Shown in pieces: positions 10,901 to 23,190 of a DNA stretch of 64,000 nt (positions are counted from its first letter, which is position 1; each line of letters opens with the position of its first letter). The DNA comes from Humulus lupulus. Its lineage: Eukaryota; Streptophyta; Magnoliopsida; Rosales; Cannabaceae. Location of the stretch: contig NC_084796.1 of assembly GCF_963169125.1 (NCBI RefSeq), positions 214,027,948-214,091,947 of the forward strand, in the 5' to 3' direction. The notes under the pieces were generated by a model. It did no database searches. It saw nothing but the letters and a program-made list of their open reading frames with translations, and was not told where the DNA came from. Made by a program: the position numbers and the translations under genes.

Positions 10901-11912
10901 TGTTATCCATATTTTCCACCTATGACACGTGGCATGGCCAAACGGGTCCATGGGCCCTCAGAAGAGGTCTGGGCCCAACCTAGGCCCAGTGAACGAGGAA
11001 TGAGGAAACCCTGACAGCCTGGACCATACCGAGCCCAATGACGGGTGAGTGGCGCGAGCATTATAAATGGACTGGGACTGAGATGTAGGCCCGAATTACC
11101 TTCCTGATCACACCCAACCTACATCCTCCGGGATGCAAATTATGGTGGCAGACTAATTGTTTCCAGGAGACAGTTCCTATCAAGAATCCAGGCGAGGTCT
11201 CAGCCATCAAGACGTTTGCCTTGACAAATGAACCCGAGTCCTGGTAAACGAACCAGGACTTCGATAAGCAAACCTGGATATTGGTAAATCAACTCGAACC
11301 ATACGTCCAGATAGTACAAGCCTAGTCTTCCCTGATGCTAATGTGTCCCTGAGAAATCCGAAAGTTGGTCTCCCTAACTAACCTGCAGAATAGGGTACGC
11401 ACGGAACGTACGCTATTCCTAGGAAACGATGCTGCCACTACTCTGACAGGTCCTATTCTCAGGATCTCCTTGGCAACCCACGCGGATCAGTCCGTGCTAA
11501 CATACAAAGGACAATTGCAAGGCTTCAACACGCCTAAGCCGGCCCAATGGGCCCCGATTAACAACCCTTAATTATGTCACCTTTCTTGTTTTATGACTCC
11601 ATTAGCGAGCAATTATAATTATATCCTTCTTGGGTCCAGATTAGTCCGGCACAAGTGACATGACTGCCTATAAATATGGTCAGTTGTGCACTATAGCGAG
11701 GATCCCAGGTTTTCTTTGGTAAGCAAAACGCTGCTGAACTTGCAGAAAACTTTTATTGTCAAAACTCTCTAAAGTCTAATACTAGTGACTCATAGACTAA
11801 GGCTCATTAATGCCTCAACCACATAAAAACTATGATCTCATTTATTGCTCAGTCTTTCTTTCTAGCTCTTATTTTTTAATATATTTATAGTTTCTAAAAA
11901 ATTCGATAAACA
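10901..11912 (+). repeat. T1 right (3') LTR, intact length
   Basis: 1012 bp from TGTTATCC to GATAAACA. It holds the empty target site of the solo LTR in the sister LTR (near 11408), TATA boxes near 11062 and at 11669-11676, and the 20-bp motif array at 11222-11300. Confidence 0.9.
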
Positions 11913-14190
11913 ATATAATTATATATATATAAATGTATTGAGGTTTTCTCAATTTTAGAAAAAGGCAAATATAAATTTATACACATATTTATATTATTAT
12001 TTTTCAAAAAAAAAAATACTTTCTACAAAAATGTAGAAAAAAAATGTTAGGGGAGTCATGGCCATCCCTAGTCTCCTTAGCTTTCATTGTTTAAGGACTT
12101 ATGGGAAAATCACGTGGTTGCATCTCATTAGCCCAGATTATGTATAATTTATTAAATATTTTAGAAATCATTAAAAATCTATTTTAAAAATTAAAATAAT
12201 TTAAAATATTAATAATCATTAAAAACCTAAAATATAATTTATAATCTAAAATTTATTTACAAATCTTAAAAAAAATTAATTAGAGAAAGAAACCTAAATA
12301 AAAAAAAAATTAACCCAAATTTAAAGAATGTTCTTCATTTTCTTTCTCCTAAACCCAAAATTTCTACCTCAGACTAACAATAATTCAATCTTAGAATAAC
12401 AACAACAATATTCAATATCACAATCTAAAAACCAATGCATACCCCCAACCCCAAAATATACAACAAATATTCGAATCTATGAAAAAGCTAAATCCTAAAA
12501 TCCTATCTCAGTCTTCATTGGCCCATTAATTTGCTTCCCTAATTGCCTATACCCAAATTCATATCCGACCTCTCCCTCGCAGCCTTAGCCCAAAACCATT
12601 AGCCTTGCACTAGATTTGGCCCTAACCCTGAACTCTCACCCTTGCAGCCCCAACCCATAAACATCTGTCTTTCCCCACTTGAAACCTAGTCACCTCTTTT
12701 TGGATCTCCTCACACATAACCTTGTTTAGACCTCTAGCTCGCCTCTTCTGCTCACCAACATGCTTAAGATTTCGGTTTGGAAATCTAAGTTTAGGATTCA
12801 AATGTTTAGGCAAAACAAGAAGAAACAAAATATGTGTTCAAAATATGAAGTTAAGGGTTTATGTTTAATGTTTTGATAATTTATTTTAATATTTTTAAAT
12901 TTTATTGTAGGTTTTAATTTTTTTTTAATAAATTAACAAACATATTAAAATTAATGTTTATAGTTTAGGTTTTTTCTAACTAAATTTAAATTATTTATAT
13001 TTTCTTTAAAATAGATTTTTTAATCATTTTTCAAAATATTAATAAGATTAAAAATTCAGATTTCAAATTATTTTGATTTTTAAAAATAATATTTTAATGA
13101 TTTGTATAATATCCAAAATTAAAAATAATTTGGGTCATTGCGGCTTCATCATAAATCTTTAGTTAGACTTAACGTCTCGGACCTACAACCACACCAAAAT
13201 CAGCTACTTTAGTAGTATTGATGTTAAGATTTTCACATAGATATTGAAGTGCTACAAAAACAAATACTTTAGAACCAAAAATTACTTTATTTTTAAGAGC
13301 ATTGCCAACACCACATTGATATTTATTGGTACAAATAAGTATCATGTCCTACATTTTCTATTTTAAATTAGTCAAATTGTTATTTTTCTTACTCAATGTT
13401 TATTATTTTATCAATTAATTAATTTTTACTACTTTATTTATCATTTTATCTATTTAATTTACTAAATAATTAATCAAATTATTTTATGTTTATTATTTAA
13501 TTATTATTAATATATTACTTAATTAATTTTTTTCATTAATTTAGTTATCAATTTTTCTATTTAATTGACTAATTATTCCATTTATTTATTATTTAGTAAT
13601 TAATTAGTTAATTAGTATTAATGCCAACATTTCACTAAAAAAATTATTAATTTAATTACTTTACTTATAATCTAAAAACTTTATTTGACTACAAAAAATG
13701 AGGCACCATAACAACCTAATTAAAAACTCCTAAAATTTTAAATATTGTACAAAGACATAAATTCATTTCTAGACAGTCCAAGATATATTATACAACATTC
13801 TTTTAAAGAAAAATTGTATTATAAAACATTAAAATATCATATAATCAATAAAAATTTACTAAATAAAAGAAAAACATATGCAAAATCATAATATTACATA
13901 TCCACAATCTCATTTTGACTAAAACACTACCAAATAAAAAACAACTCCAGCCATCTGATTTTCTACATTATTATATTATAATATTATTATATTTAACTAA
14001 TTCTGATTTTTAAACTAATAATATTTTTATTAAACTAACAATTTGACCCATTCGTCAACTACGACAAGAAACATATATTTGCCATATACCAAAATAGCTT
14101 CCTTAAAGTGTAAGTCACATATCTACTACCCTTGAATCCAAACGACAACTTACTAAAGAATGGCAACGATGTAGAAGAATGATTGGTTAG
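11913..14190. other. AT-rich intergenic DNA
   Basis: No gene recognised. A less AT-rich patch at about 12530-12830 contains a 68-codon minus-strand frame without recognisable content. The remainder is long runs of A and T, probably decayed repeats. Confidence 0.5.
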
Positions 14191-14579
14191 TGTTATTTCA
14201 AAAATTGGCATATCTGACGTGGCGCTAAATTTGGACACGTGGAGCAGATTGGTCAGACCCCCCGACAAGTTGGTCAATATATACCTGTAGGGAATACGAA
14301 CAAATTACTACTTGGCATGCTATAGGCTCACCTGCCTGGCAGGACCCCCAGATACTTGTCGGTGGTCGGTATGACGAACATATATACCTGCTCAGATGAA
14401 ATCTGTTACACTCTCCGTTGGAACTCCGCGAGAATCGCCCAACCACCCGCAAAGAGCGCCTAACAACCCTGAAGACTCGGTCAAACCTCCTAACAAATAG
14501 GATTGTAACTACTTGCGAGAAGAAAGATATATTTCCCTATCTGTTATGCTCAGGCGCAACCCAGGGGCAAGGGGGACAG

Positions 14580-14587
14580 TATAAATA
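14580..14587 (+). promoter_or_regulatory. TATA box of T2 LTR
   Basis: TATAAATA after GGGGGACAG. It is conserved at 27104-27111 in the right LTR. Transcription would start near 14615, just before the stem-loop at 14651. Confidence 0.65.
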
Positions 14588-14650
14588 CAAACCCTCCACT
14601 ACAGTGGAGGGGGTTTAGAAAAATAGCCTACCGACCAACATTAGGAATAT

Positions 14651-14670
14651 ACCGAGCAGTTTTGCTCGGT
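14651..14670 (+). other. Conserved stem-loop in T2 LTR
   Basis: 8-bp perfect stem with a 4-nt loop. The right LTR keeps the hairpin in altered form (27175-27194, 7-bp stem, 6-nt loop). It lies near the start of the predicted transcript. Confidence 0.6.
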
Positions 14671-14951
14671 ATTTAGCAGGGACTCTGCCACATTGTTTTG
14701 CGTTTTACACGTAGAAATCCACTTGTAATCTCTTGTGATCTTGTGTAAACCTTCAAGATTAATGCAAAACTAAGAGGACGTAGGTCATTACCGATCTTTG
14801 GGGTCGAACCTCTATAATTCCTGTTGTTCTTCATTATTTATTGCCCACTATTACTAAGTTATTGGCTCATTTATTGCTCATTGATTGTCTAATTGAAAGC
14901 TCTCTAATTAATTATTTGACTCCACGTTAGTTGGCTAAAAACTAGTGAACA

Positions 14952-14973
14952 TTGTGGTGCTTTCATTGAGAGC
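14952..14973 (+). other. T2 primer-binding site
   Basis: TTGTGGTGCTTTCATTGAGA directly after the LTR, nearly the same as in T1 at 7558. Confidence 0.65.
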
Positions 14974-15009
14974 CTAAGACAATCACATTCGGATTCTATT
15001 GCTGCAAGG

Positions 15010-15848
15010 ATGGTAGTCTCAACCAGAAGGTCAAGCCAAGAGCCTCCAGAGCCCGAGGCTGAAGTCTCTCACCAAGTCTTGTCGATAAGCACTTTCAATG
15101 GGCAGTGAAGTGATTTGCCGCCTAGGAGTCCATCTGGTGTTAGGGGCAAACCGTTGGGCCCACCGCAACAAGTTAAGGGGCTGCTGTTTCCACTGGAATC
15201 ACTCAGGCAGGAACGTCAGGCGGAACTGCTGCGTGGGGTACCGATCAACAGGGACCCAGAGCTGGAGGTCCTGGACGATATGAGCTCCACATAGATATTG
15301 AAGGACTCGACCCTGAAATTTATCAGATAAGGGAAGTCATTGGGCAGATGCAAGATCAACTTGCATCCATGAACAAGAGACGAGCCACTGCGCAGGAGGC
15401 CCTTAATGAAACTTTCAAAAATCAAAGGAGAGATTTTCAAGAGTGGATGGATCAGCATGTCCGGGAGGTGCAAGCCCGTCAGGAAGACATGGAACACCAT
15501 ACTCGAGAGGCAGCTAAGTCCATCCACAATTATATTTAGTAGCAGCAAACCCAAGGTATGGGAACTGCAGCTGGAACTACTGCCCAAAACCAACAACGCC
15601 CTCCCGTTTTTGGTTTTGGTGAAAGTGCCATGCATGGGCCAAAGGCTCAACCTCATAATGGAAACCATGGGCCGACCAAGAGTCACAGATCTAGTTGGGG
15701 TGCCCAAGCGAACAATAATGGACGACCCTTACCAGCTGATGAGCAGGACATGCCAAGGCGTGGCATGGGACAGGACCAAGCAGGAAATTTTCAACCAAGA
15801 TCTCAGGGTAGCAGCCGTAACAGGAATCCTGCTACTGCAAGATAAGAT
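15010..15848 (+). pseudogene. T2 gag, broken
   Basis: Starts at ATG 15010 (MVVSTRRSSQEPPEPEAEV). At least one frameshift follows. From 15348 to 15845 one frame reads MQDQLASMNKRRATAQEALN, a helical Q/R/E-rich stretch, a double stop near 15536, then a low-complexity, Q, N, G and P-rich part (GQDQAGNFQPRSQGSSRNRN). The capsid core, zinc knuckle and protease that should come next are absent: the sequence is interrupted at 15870 by a chromovirus LTR, and on the other side it is already in RT. Structural role in particle assembly is inferred from position and composition only. Confidence 0.6.
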
Positions 15849-15870
15849 GGCAACCTCCAAGCTCTAGCAC

Positions 15871-16937
15871 TGTAACGCCCTACTTCCTTAGAGGTGCTAC
15901 TAAGTGAGTTTAAAACGTGCATTTAACTCGCTAGTCGAGGTTTTAGATCAAACAGTGTAACTAAGCCATAAACTGAGGAAAAACTTAGAAACAAACTCAT
16001 TTCATTGAAAATCTTAAAAGTTTAATACTTGGGATCCCAAAATACAGTTTAGAAACATTTACAACATACAAACTGAATCAAGTCGACTAAACGACAAAAT
16101 CTAGGGTTGTTTACAAACATCTCCCAAAATCCACCAGCTGTGGCAGCCAGGCTGGCCAAACATGTACATGCCGCTTCATGCCAGCTACACACGTGGTTGG
16201 TTGGCTTTCTCCTTACCCTTACCTGCACCACAGAGCATCTGTGAGCCGAAGCCCAGCAAGAAAACCCACAAACAGATAACATATGTAGCACATATATCAA
16301 GCATATAAACAGGCCACCAATGGGCTAAACACATACGACCTGGCCGTCCCAGGCGTTTACCAAGCCCTGGGCTCGCGGTCCACACCGTGAGGATATCCCA
16401 GGTATCCTTTTAGGGACTCGCCCTGGAAACTCGCACTCCACGTGCTCAACGCTGCTCCCAGCCCCTTGCCATACTCGGCCTTGCACTCAACGTGCCTAAC
16501 GCCGTTTCCGGCCCCCCTGCCGATCTCGGCCTACACTGTTCCCGGCTCAATATCCCGATAATGTACTAAATACCCCTTGACTCACTTCGAGTCAAGTATG
16601 AATCACGTTGTGAATTTCCCACTAGCTTGCCTCCTAGGATCGTCTCGTGCTGAGTAACCCTAGCATAACCAAATAATAATGAAGCACCACACATATACCA
16701 CATAAATGCCAAATATACCCGAAATGGCCAAAATATGAATATTGCCCAATTAAACAAAAATGGGCCCACATGGATATTTAATACACCTAAACATGCATAT
16801 TAAGTCATATTATAATGTTATTCACAGAATCACATAATGATACACATAAATATCACATAATCATATAATTCCAAGATTTTCCATCTTGGCCCCCTAATCA
16901 AGGCCCTAAGCCTTATTAGGAAATTTGGGTCGTTACA
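15871..16937 (-). mobile_element. Chromovirus LTR, copy 2, internally short, no target duplication
   Basis: In plus orientation it begins TGTAACGCCC and ends GGGTCGTTACA, so the LTR reads on the minus strand. At 1067 bp it is less than half of the other copies and lacks their central part. The flanks AGCAC and GTATG do not match. Together with the missing gag-protease segment of T2 this suggests recombination between two separate insertions rather than a simple solo LTR. Confidence 0.75.
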
Positions 16938-17575
16938 GTATGGGTGTCCAATCCCGTATTCATTCCAAAGCCTAATAAAAAGTTAAGAGTGTGCATAGAT
17001 TTCACCAATGTAAATAAGGCATGCCCGAAGGACTGCTTCCCACTTCCAAGAATTGACCAATTAGTGGACGCTACAGTCGGCCACAAGATCTTAACTTTTA
17101 TGGATTCCTATTCGGGGTACAACCAGATAAGTATGCATCCACCTAACCAGGAGCACACTAGCTTCCACACGGATGTGGGGTTGTACTGTTATAAAGTTAT
17201 GTCGTTCGACCTAAAAAATGCTGGAGCCACGTATCAACAGCTGATAAACCGTATGTTCAAAAACCAAATAGGAAATAACATGGAGGTTTACGTGGAAAAT
17301 ATGTTGGTAAAATCCAAAAAGGTCAGGGGGGCACATTGAGGAATTGGAGAAAAGCTTCAACATCCTGAGGCAATATAGAATGAAATTGAACCCACTAAAA
17401 TGCTCCTTTGGTGTGGGCTCGGGAAATTTTTTAGGGTTTATAGTAAACTCTTGGGGAATTGAAGCAAACCCTGAAAAGATAAAAGCACTACTAGACATGC
17501 CCTCTCCAACCAGGATCAAGGACATGCAGAGTCTAACAGGATGCATAGCAGCACTCAGCAGATTTATGTCTAAAT
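16938..17575 (+). pseudogene. T2 reverse transcriptase, first part
   Basis: Starts abruptly inside the RT domain (NPVFIPKPNKKLRVCIDFTN). Recognisable RT blocks follow: PLPRIDQLVDATVGHKILTF, MDSYSGYNQI and, near 17289-17312, YVENMLVKSKK. The last is the YxDD catalytic box, here with both aspartates replaced (E and N), so the enzyme is dead. A frameshift in a GGGGGG run at about 17324-17330 moves the reading to the frame HIEELEKSFNILRQYRMKLN, which continues through LGFIVNSWGIEANPEKIKAL to 17575. There the chromovirus LTR copy 3 interrupts it. The RNase H connection resumes at 19991. Confidence 0.88.
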
Positions 17576-19985
17576 TGTAACGCCCTGGATAGCCAAGACC
17601 GTTACACTGTGTGTTTATAAAAGTGCTAGACTTGCTAATCAAGTTATTTAGTTAAAATCGTGTTACTGAAACTATAATGGTATTAGGGTTAAAAGATTTT
17701 GGTCTTAAAAGTCACATTTCTTGTAAATAACATTTCCTGTTTACACGGGATCCCAAAATAATAGGTTTAAAACCATTTACAAAAGATTCACGTTCTAAAT
17801 ACAATATTAGCCATACTAAGGCAAAATAGACAGTTCAGCGATCCCCATCCTGATCCACTCCTCGGCCAAGGCGATCGAACAACTGGCTATGTACATTCAG
17901 CCCCGCAGCTCTCCATCTCAGAACTAGTCTAACTTGCTTTTGCCTTTACCTGTTCCACGTAGCACCCGTGAGCCAAGGCCCATCAATAAAACACAATAAC
18001 AGAGCATAAGCAATCAACAGATAATCCAATATCTCATATTGCATAAACATGTTCTCAATCATATAAACATTCAGAATAACCAAGTATTCAACATATTAAC
18101 ATATCAACTCATATCATACACCAATTCACAAGTGATAACTAGGGTTAGCGCCCTCAGGCCGCACCCTCCGTTATCCCATTGACTCCGGCTCGCTTAAACC
18201 GAGCTCAGTGAATATTAAGCTGTCCTCGGCTACCAGTGGCCAAGCCGCGCCCTGTGCGCAAATGTTGTGTACGGCACCCTTAGGCCGCTATCACATGTCC
18301 CATGGAATAATACCAACATTGACATTATACAGATATCGGGAGCTCTTAGTCCCATCACAAACATATAACCGGGTGCAGTTTTCTTACCTTTGAATTTGCT
18401 AGCTCTGCTCAATGAAATCCTTAAGCACCATCCTTCCCGAGCCCTAGCGCGAACCTAATCACAATCATAGGCCAAAGTCATCACCAAAACTCAAGTCCAA
18501 AACCTAGTCTCGGGACCAATCCCGAGCCCCCGGGAAGTCCTAATTCCACCAAACAGGGTGGTGGAACCGAACCCCAAACCCTTGGTCAAAAACCCTTGTA
18601 AATAATCCTAAAACCCCTTTCTGGAAATAGGGCAGCACTACAGCGCTCTAAGGAGGGCGCTACAGCGCTACAAGCAGAACCAAAATCCCCCAGAAAGCAT
18701 GGCCTAGCGCTACAGCGCCCAAAGGTTAACGCTGTAGCGCTAGTCACAGACAGCCAACACCACATTTTCCCTTCCTGCGATTTCCCCAAGCCAAACTTAA
18801 CCAAAACTTCTCCAAACCTTCATCAAACTTAAAAACAAGCTTATTAACACACTCCACTCATCCTAAGAATTCCAAATACTCAAAACCCATTCACATGCAT
18901 CCTTAATCTCAAAATGCACGATAGTTGCTCATAGACTTCAGAAACTCAGCAAAGACAATCAAACCTTCAAAGTTTAAAGCTTAGAACTTTATACCTTTGA
19001 TGGAAATTCGACCTTAAGTTGCCTCTAGACCTCCTTAGCTTGCTCTTCCTCAATCCTTAGCTCCAACTTCCCTAGAATTCCCCATCAATTCAGCTTAGAT
19101 ACCTTAGTTAGAATTCAAAACCAGAACTGAAGAAACTTCAAAGTCTTACCTCAAATATTGATGTGTTCTTGCTAATCCCTTGCCAACCTTTCAAGTCTAA
19201 CTCAGAAATCTTATGGCTCAACTTGATCTAGCTCCTCTCTGAACTTTGCTCCAAAAATCCTCAAGAAAAATGGTGGAGAAAGCCTAAACCGACCCTGCCT
19301 TCTTTCCTTTCTTTCTCTTTCTTTTCTTTCCTTCTCTTCTTTCTTTTCAAACTTCTATATTATTCTACCACTTCCACTAACATAAAGCCTCAACAATACC
19401 TATCTCTTAAAAGCCAAATGACCATAATGCCCTCCCCTTTAATCCCAAGTCTTTTAATCCACTTAGGGGCATTTTGGTCATTTTTCTCAATTCCCGCTAA
19501 TTTCCTCGAGTGTCTCTAATATTTACCGCTTAATTCCCGATACCTAAATAATCTCCAATTATATTCCTCAATACCAAATAATTGCCAATATATTACCTAC
19601 ATTCCCAGAAATATCCCCTGGCTCGCCCCGAGCCGGGTATAAATCCCCACCGTGACTTTTCTGCTAACTCTCTCACAAGGATCGTCTTGAATCACCAGTT
19701 ATAAATATATTCACATAATAATGTGGTCTTATCAATTTATCACAGTTATTAACATTTATGCCCTCGACGAGCCAAAATTACGAAAATGCCCTTTCTATCC
19801 TAATGAGGGCCTACATGCATACTAATACACCTAGTCATGCATCATAAATATACAAATAACCATATAAACATGCTTTTCACATAATCATGCATTTTACTCA
19901 TTTAAATCACACATAATTCCCATTATGCCCTCCAGGCACACTAATCAAGGCCCTTACGCCTTATTAGCGAATTTGGGTCGTTACA
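17576..19985 (-). mobile_element. Chromovirus solo LTR, copy 3 (reverse)
   Basis: 2410 bp, in plus orientation TGTAACGCCC to GGTCGTTACA, with a perfect 5-bp duplication TAAAT (17571-17575 and 19986-19990). It is close kin of copy 1 (4668-7054): same AGCGCT palindromes (about 18645-18745) and the same donor-like GGTAAG (minus strand, 18383-18388). It splits the T2 polymerase between the RT thumb and RNase H. Confidence 0.92.
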
Positions 19986-19990
19986 TAAAT

Positions 19991-20577
19991 CCACTTATTA
20001 GTGTATTCGATTTTTTAATATCCTCGGAGGCACAAAGAAATTTGAATGGACTGAAGAATGTGAACAAGCCTTCCAAGCTCTAAAGCAGCAGCTAGCACAA
20101 CCCCCGATCCTTTCAAAACCACTAAAGGGTGAAGAACTATGCATATACCTGGCAGTAACTCAACATGCTGTCAGTGCAGTCCTGGTTAGAGAAGAAAACA
20201 AGATCCAACATCCAGTCTAATATGTCAGTAAGAGGCTGGTCGAAGTCGAGAGCATGTATCCTCTAATTGAAAAATTAACTTACTGCATGCTCCTGTTTTC
20301 CAGAAAACTTTGCCCATACTTCTAAGCGCATCCCATAAATTTTTTTACCGACCAACCATTGTGCCAAGTCCTGCTAAAGCCAAACACCTCTGGTCGGTTA
20401 CTAAAATGGTCTATAGAGCTCAGACAGTATGAAATCACTTACCAGCCCCGAACTGCCATCAGAGGCAAGGCTTTTGCAAACTTTGTAGCTGAATGTACCA
20501 GGCTGCCAGGAACAGCTGAAGAAGTGGCCGAGCAATCACTTGAATCTAGACCACTGAACTGTTCGGACTCCAGGTAG
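19991..20577 (+). pseudogene. T2 RNase H (Ty3/gypsy type)
   Basis: Resumes after copy 3 with FNILGGTKKFEWTEECEQAF and QQLAQPPILSKPLKGEEL, the usual connection to RNase H, then LAVTQHAVSAVLVREENK and TYQPRTAIRGKAFANFVAE. Stops occur at about 20218-20220 and 20322, so the frame is broken. The canonical initial D of the RNase H core (YLAVS type) is not obvious. Would degrade RNA in RNA-DNA hybrids if intact. Confidence 0.8.
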
Positions 20578-21100
20578 AACACCAAGAACCCAGCGACCAG
20601 TATTGTTCATTCTGAGGATGAACCCCAGGTATGGAATTTGCACGTCGATGGCTCAACTACCAATCAACTGTCTGGGGTCGGTTTAACATTAATCACTCCT
20701 GAAGGGCAACACATCCATTGTGCACTTCATTTTGGATTTAAAGCATCCAATAATGAAGTGGAGTACGGAGCATTAATTGCGAGGTTGAAACTAGCCAGGG
20801 AGGTAAAGGTTGAAGTCCTAGACATATACAATGATTCGCAATTAGTTGTCAATCATGTCCTCGGAGAGTACAATGCTCGAGGGGAAAATGATGGCCTATC
20901 TTGATAAAATATAACCTGCTTGCTCAGCTTAAAAGGTACAATATCCAACAGATACCAAGAGCAAAATCCCACAGCAGATGCACTGGCTAGACTAGCTAGC
21001 AGTGTTGTAATAAACAAGGCCAACCTAGTCCCTATTGAATACCTGGTCAAACCAAGTATCAACCTGCCAGAACCAATCTTTCTTATAGACAACACTCCAT
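20578..21100 (+). pseudogene. T2 second (archaeal-type) RNase H
   Basis: A second RNase H domain begins with NLHVDGSTTNQLSGVGLTLI (20635 on), followed by NNEVEYGALIARLKLAREV and DIYNDSQLVVNHVLGEYNA. The D of HVDGS, the E of EYGAL and the D of NDSQL match the acidic residues of this fold. Two stops near 20902 break it, then NPTADALARLAS continues. The extra domain between RNase H and integrase is typical of Tat elements and is the main reason for that assignment. Confidence 0.82.
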
Positions 21101-22349
21101 CCTGGATGACCCCGATTACAGCTTATCTGGAACACGACATCTTGCCCAATAGTCGCAATGAATCCAGAAAATTAATGAGGAAAGTCACTCGGTATATAAT
21201 CTTGGCGGAGTTATGTACAGAAAGGGATTCTCCATGCCATTACTCAGGTGTGCCAATAAAAAAGAATCAGGACGACTGCTAGAGGAAGTACATGAGGGTT
21301 CCTGTGGGAACCATGAAGGGGGGCAAAGTCTGTCTATTAAGATTTTAAGGCAAGGCTACTTTTGGACAACTATGAATGAAGATGCCTTTGAATATGTTCG
21401 AAGATGTGACAAGTGTCAAAGATTTGCCAAGATACCCCGAGCAGCACCAAACGAACTTACTCAAATGCAGAGCCCGTGGCCCTTCGCCATTTGGGGAATT
21501 TACCTTATTAGACAGTTACCAAAGGGAAAAGGAGGAGTTCAATATGCAGTCATAGCAGTTGATTACTTCACCAAGTGGACAGAGGCCGAGCCATTGGCAA
21601 CCATCACTTCAAAAAATGTACTGAATTTTGTGGTAAAAAATATAATTTGTAGGTTTGGTCTACCCCAAAAAATAGTATCAGACAATGGCACCTAGTTTGA
21701 CAGCCAACGGTTCACTGATTTTTGTGCCAAACACAGCATCACAAAAAGTTTTTCAGCAATCTCGCACCCTCAAGCAAACGGGCGGGTCGAAGAAGTTTAT
21801 GGAACTTTCAAAGACACCCTGAAGAAGCGTCTAGAAGAGGCCAAATGAAACTGGCCTGAGAAATTACCCGAGGTACTTTGGTCATACAACACTACCAAGC
21901 GAACAGCTACTAGTGATACCCCCTTTACACTTACATATAGGTATGATGCAATGCTACCAGTTGAGGTGACTCCACTATCTCATCGACGTACAACATACAA
22001 CCAAGATTGTAATCACCAACTGCTGGCCGAGTCCTTAGACCAGAATGAAGAAAGACGCGAAAGGTCCAATATACGCCTGGCTGCCCACCGAAAAAATGTT
22101 GCCCGGTACTTCAATTCTAGAGTTAAGGAACGAAAGTTCGACATTGGTGATTTAGTCCTGCGAAGAGTATTCCCCGAAACTCGAGATGCTTTGGCAAAAG
22201 TACTAGGTCCAAGTTGGGAAGGCCCCTACCAGGTCACGGAGATGGTACCACCATGCACATACAAGCTAGCGTGATATGACCAAGATCTCCAGTTAGTACC
22301 TGTCCCCCATTACTGGAATGGGGAACACCTGAGGAAGTACTACCAATAA
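21101..22349 (+). pseudogene. T2 integrase
   Basis: HHCC zinc domain: HEGSCGNHEGG then CDKCQ (about 21290-21420). The catalytic core shows AVIAVDYFTKWTEAEPLA (first D), VSDNGT followed by an in-frame TAG at 21693-21695 (second D kept, stop replacing the next glutamine codon), and NGRVEEVYGTFKDTLKKRLE (E kept). Another stop lies at about 21846 (lysine then TGA). The C-terminal part SRVKERKFDIGDLVLRR and GPSWEGPYQVTEM runs to stops at 22273 and 22347. A frameshift near 21213-21282 joins two frames. Inactive as it stands. Confidence 0.9.
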
Positions 22350-23190
22350 AGATCACTTTTAAGTGATCATTGACTGGCTGGTACAGGCATGAACTGCCCA
22401 TACCACCGACCAACTCAAGTTAGTTATATTAATTATGCACACCCACGAATTTCCCATTTATTGTAATAATTAATATTTATGAATGCAAGCTGCACAGTAG
22501 CGACGCAGCTTGTATGGTTAACTTTTAATCAATAAGACACGATTTTTGTCCATTTTTACAAGCCTTACTTTTACAATGATTATCTTGCTAATTAGTAATT
22601 TATTTCACGGATTGTCGGCAGTGTATGAAATCTTTGTTGGTTTTGGCGAACCCAAGTACCCCGAACAGGTTATTACGAATAGCTCTGGTTAGTTAGTAAG
22701 AGACCAAGAGGATAACCCAAGAGTTATGAATCCTGCTCGGTCACTTGGGGGGCACCATATTCATACATGGACAAGCAGAGAGAAAAGCGCGTAATCAAAA
22801 GGACTTAGAAACATTAGATTTTATTAATGTTAAAGTGCTTGCACGTTGCTCGGTATGTACCGGACAACAAAAAGAGCCATAAAATAATTTTTGTAGATAA
22901 GGTTGAACATTTTTTGTTTACAACTCATTCAAAAAAATTGAACAGCTCTGATTCACAGAGCCGCACAGCTCCAAAAATAGTATATGTCGAGTAGCTAAAA
23001 AAAAGCACGAGCGAATATATAGCTAGAACGAGAAGCATTTTATAAAAAGGTAAAGTATTGCTCGATATTAAAGGTTGCTCGACTCAACCATGATGTTTTG
23101 ACCAAAGTAAAAGATTGCTCGAGATTAAAATTTGCTCGGCCATTTTTGTCTTTGCAAAAATAAAAAGAAAAGCTACATAGGCAAAGTGCT
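22350..23190. other. T2 spacer between integrase and antisense gene
   Basis: No coding content. It would be the 3' untranslated region for both the sense pol and the antisense gene. Six copies of TGCTCG occur (22734, 22847, 23059, 23076, 23116, 23133), the same word as in the LTR stem-loop. Confidence 0.5.

Larger units (their letters stand above)
4155..11912 (+). mobile_element. Tat-type Ty3/gypsy element T1, pol deleted, non-autonomous
   Basis: Two LTRs of about 1.0 kb (4155-7557 with a nested insertion, and 10901-11912) flank an interior of only 3.3 kb. Flanks CTATA (4150-4154) and ATATA (11913-11917) are a plausible target duplication with one mismatch. A primer-binding site follows the left LTR and a polypurine tract precedes the right one. 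The interior holds a gag-like N-terminus and a minus-strand accessory gene homologous to that of T2. No protease, RT, RNase H or integrase is present; a junction near 8090-8110 joins gag directly to the middle of the antisense gene. It could only move with proteins from another element. Confidence 0.85.
14191..14951 (+). repeat. T2 left (5') LTR
   Basis: 761 bp, TGTTATTTC to GTGAACA. It contains TATAAATA at 14580-14587 and a perfect 8-bp stem-loop at 14651-14670 (ACCGAGCA-GTTT-TGCTCGGT). Confidence 0.9.

Noticed and set aside
12622..12828. 68-codon minus-strand frame in a less AT-rich patch
   Set aside because: No recognisable motif, no splice context, no neighbours; probably chance.
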